From CAYNVQ01 sp964400735 (GTDB lineage Bacteria > Acidobacteriota > Aminicenantia > Aminicenantales > Aminicenantaceae), in assembly GCA_964400735.1 (NCBI GenBank), contig CAYNVQ010000005.1, positions 248,001 through 312,000 on the forward strand: DNA of 64,000 bases. Direction: 5' to 3'. The translations under genes were made by a program, and so were the position numbers. Within the stretch, counting starts at the first letter, position 1, and each line of letters opens with the position of its first letter. Shown piece by piece: positions 63,587 through 64,000 of the stretch. The notes below the pieces were generated by a model that worked only from the letters and a program-made list of their open reading frames with translations, searched no databases and was not told where the DNA came from.

Positions 63587-63957
63587 AATTGAACACTCTA
63601 TTCATTATCATCGTGATTCTTGGTCTTTTCTTTGGGATTGTTTTTGTACTCATGCCTGGCGGAGCAGAAGAGTTTTATGGTGCGGATTACACGGAAGCTG
63701 GAAAGGTAGACATGCAACTTCTTGGTGCATCCTTTTTAGGCTTTGCCGTTCTGCTTTTCTTAGTTACGAAATCCAAGGACGCTTTGGCTCGCAAGGCAAT
63801 TGTCTTGGGATTATTTGTCTCTTTTGTTATCGCTTTGGTCATTTCTCTGAAAGCACAGCTTGCAGGTGTATTTAATGTTTGGGGCTGGTCGAAGGTCGCT
63901 ATATTTGGCATAGTGTCAATATTTCTTCTTTTCTTTTTGATAAAAGGAGTTGAATAA
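63583..63957 (+). CDS. Small inner-membrane protein
   Basis: The 124-residue protein has about four transmembrane helices (5-24, 45-60, 70-88, 98-120) and a conserved-looking MPGGAEEFYGADYTEAGKVD after the first helix. It is similar in style to DUF4345-like four-helix proteins, but the family is not certain. It is coupled to the lipoprotein by an ATGA overlap. A GGGAGG site at the very end of the window suggests that another gene follows. Confidence 0.7.
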   Translation: MKLNTLFIIIVILGLFFGIVFVLMPGGAEEFYGADYTEAGKVDMQLLGASFLGFAVLLFLVTKSKDALARKAIVLGLFVSFVIALVISLKAQLAGVFNVWGWSKVAIFGIVSIFLLFFLIKGVE

Positions 63958-64000
63958 GCTTTGCATTAAGTTTTATCTAGATTTATATACAGGGAGGATA

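Overview
The window is a bacterial chromosome segment, most likely from a Gram-negative soil or sediment lineage near Acidobacteriota / Candidatus Aminicenantes. That placement is an inference from gene content: PadR-controlled FtsX/MacB-type permeases carrying a permease-prefix domain, a Ser/Thr kinase fused to an ATPase and TPRs, a carboxypeptidase-like/TonB receptor, and many secreted hydrolases. No 16S gene or ribosomal protein is present to confirm it.

Bases 1-20,690 are housekeeping-like and compactly organised. They hold a pair of M16 peptidase genes, a deleted potassium-channel gene, an NtrX-like sigma-54 regulator whose 3' end runs into the RNase P RNA gene, a zinc-ribbon/Ser-Thr kinase/NB-ATPase/TPR protein, and a TonB receptor behind a small exported CPxC protein. 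These are followed by an SDR-DUF2867 plus MBL-rhodanese operon, an outer-membrane protein, and nuoJKLMN (the membrane arm of complex I) on the minus strand.

At 20,857 there is an initiator tRNA-Met with a consensus promoter, and a tyrosine integrase follows at 21,016. The last 40 bases of this tRNA are repeated exactly at 62,138-62,177. I read 20,934-62,177 as an integrated island of about 41 kb with its integrase at the left end. Just right of the second att copy lies a collapsed relative of the same integrase (62,258-62,356), so elements appear to have accumulated in tandem at this tRNA.

The island is AT-richer and mosaic. Its recurrent unit is a PadR regulator with a large prefix-FtsX permease (three pairs, one extra permease, one PadR that has lost its partner, and three permease fragments); no ABC ATPase is encoded anywhere in the window. 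Cargo includes a LysR/PhzF/RidA/LUD gene group, an esterase-redoxin-ATC hydrolase group, a papain-like C1 peptidase, an S9 peptidase, an S41 peptidase, a serine beta-lactamase-like hydrolase, a PAS histidine kinase and an SDR. Between them are a complete IS1-family element, several single IS1-type ends, two separated halves of an IS1380 element, IS110 and IS5 remnants, and four families of dispersed non-coding repeats that duplicate promoter regions.

Right of the island, a cluster of two NTF2-like lipoproteins and a small membrane protein continues past the window end.
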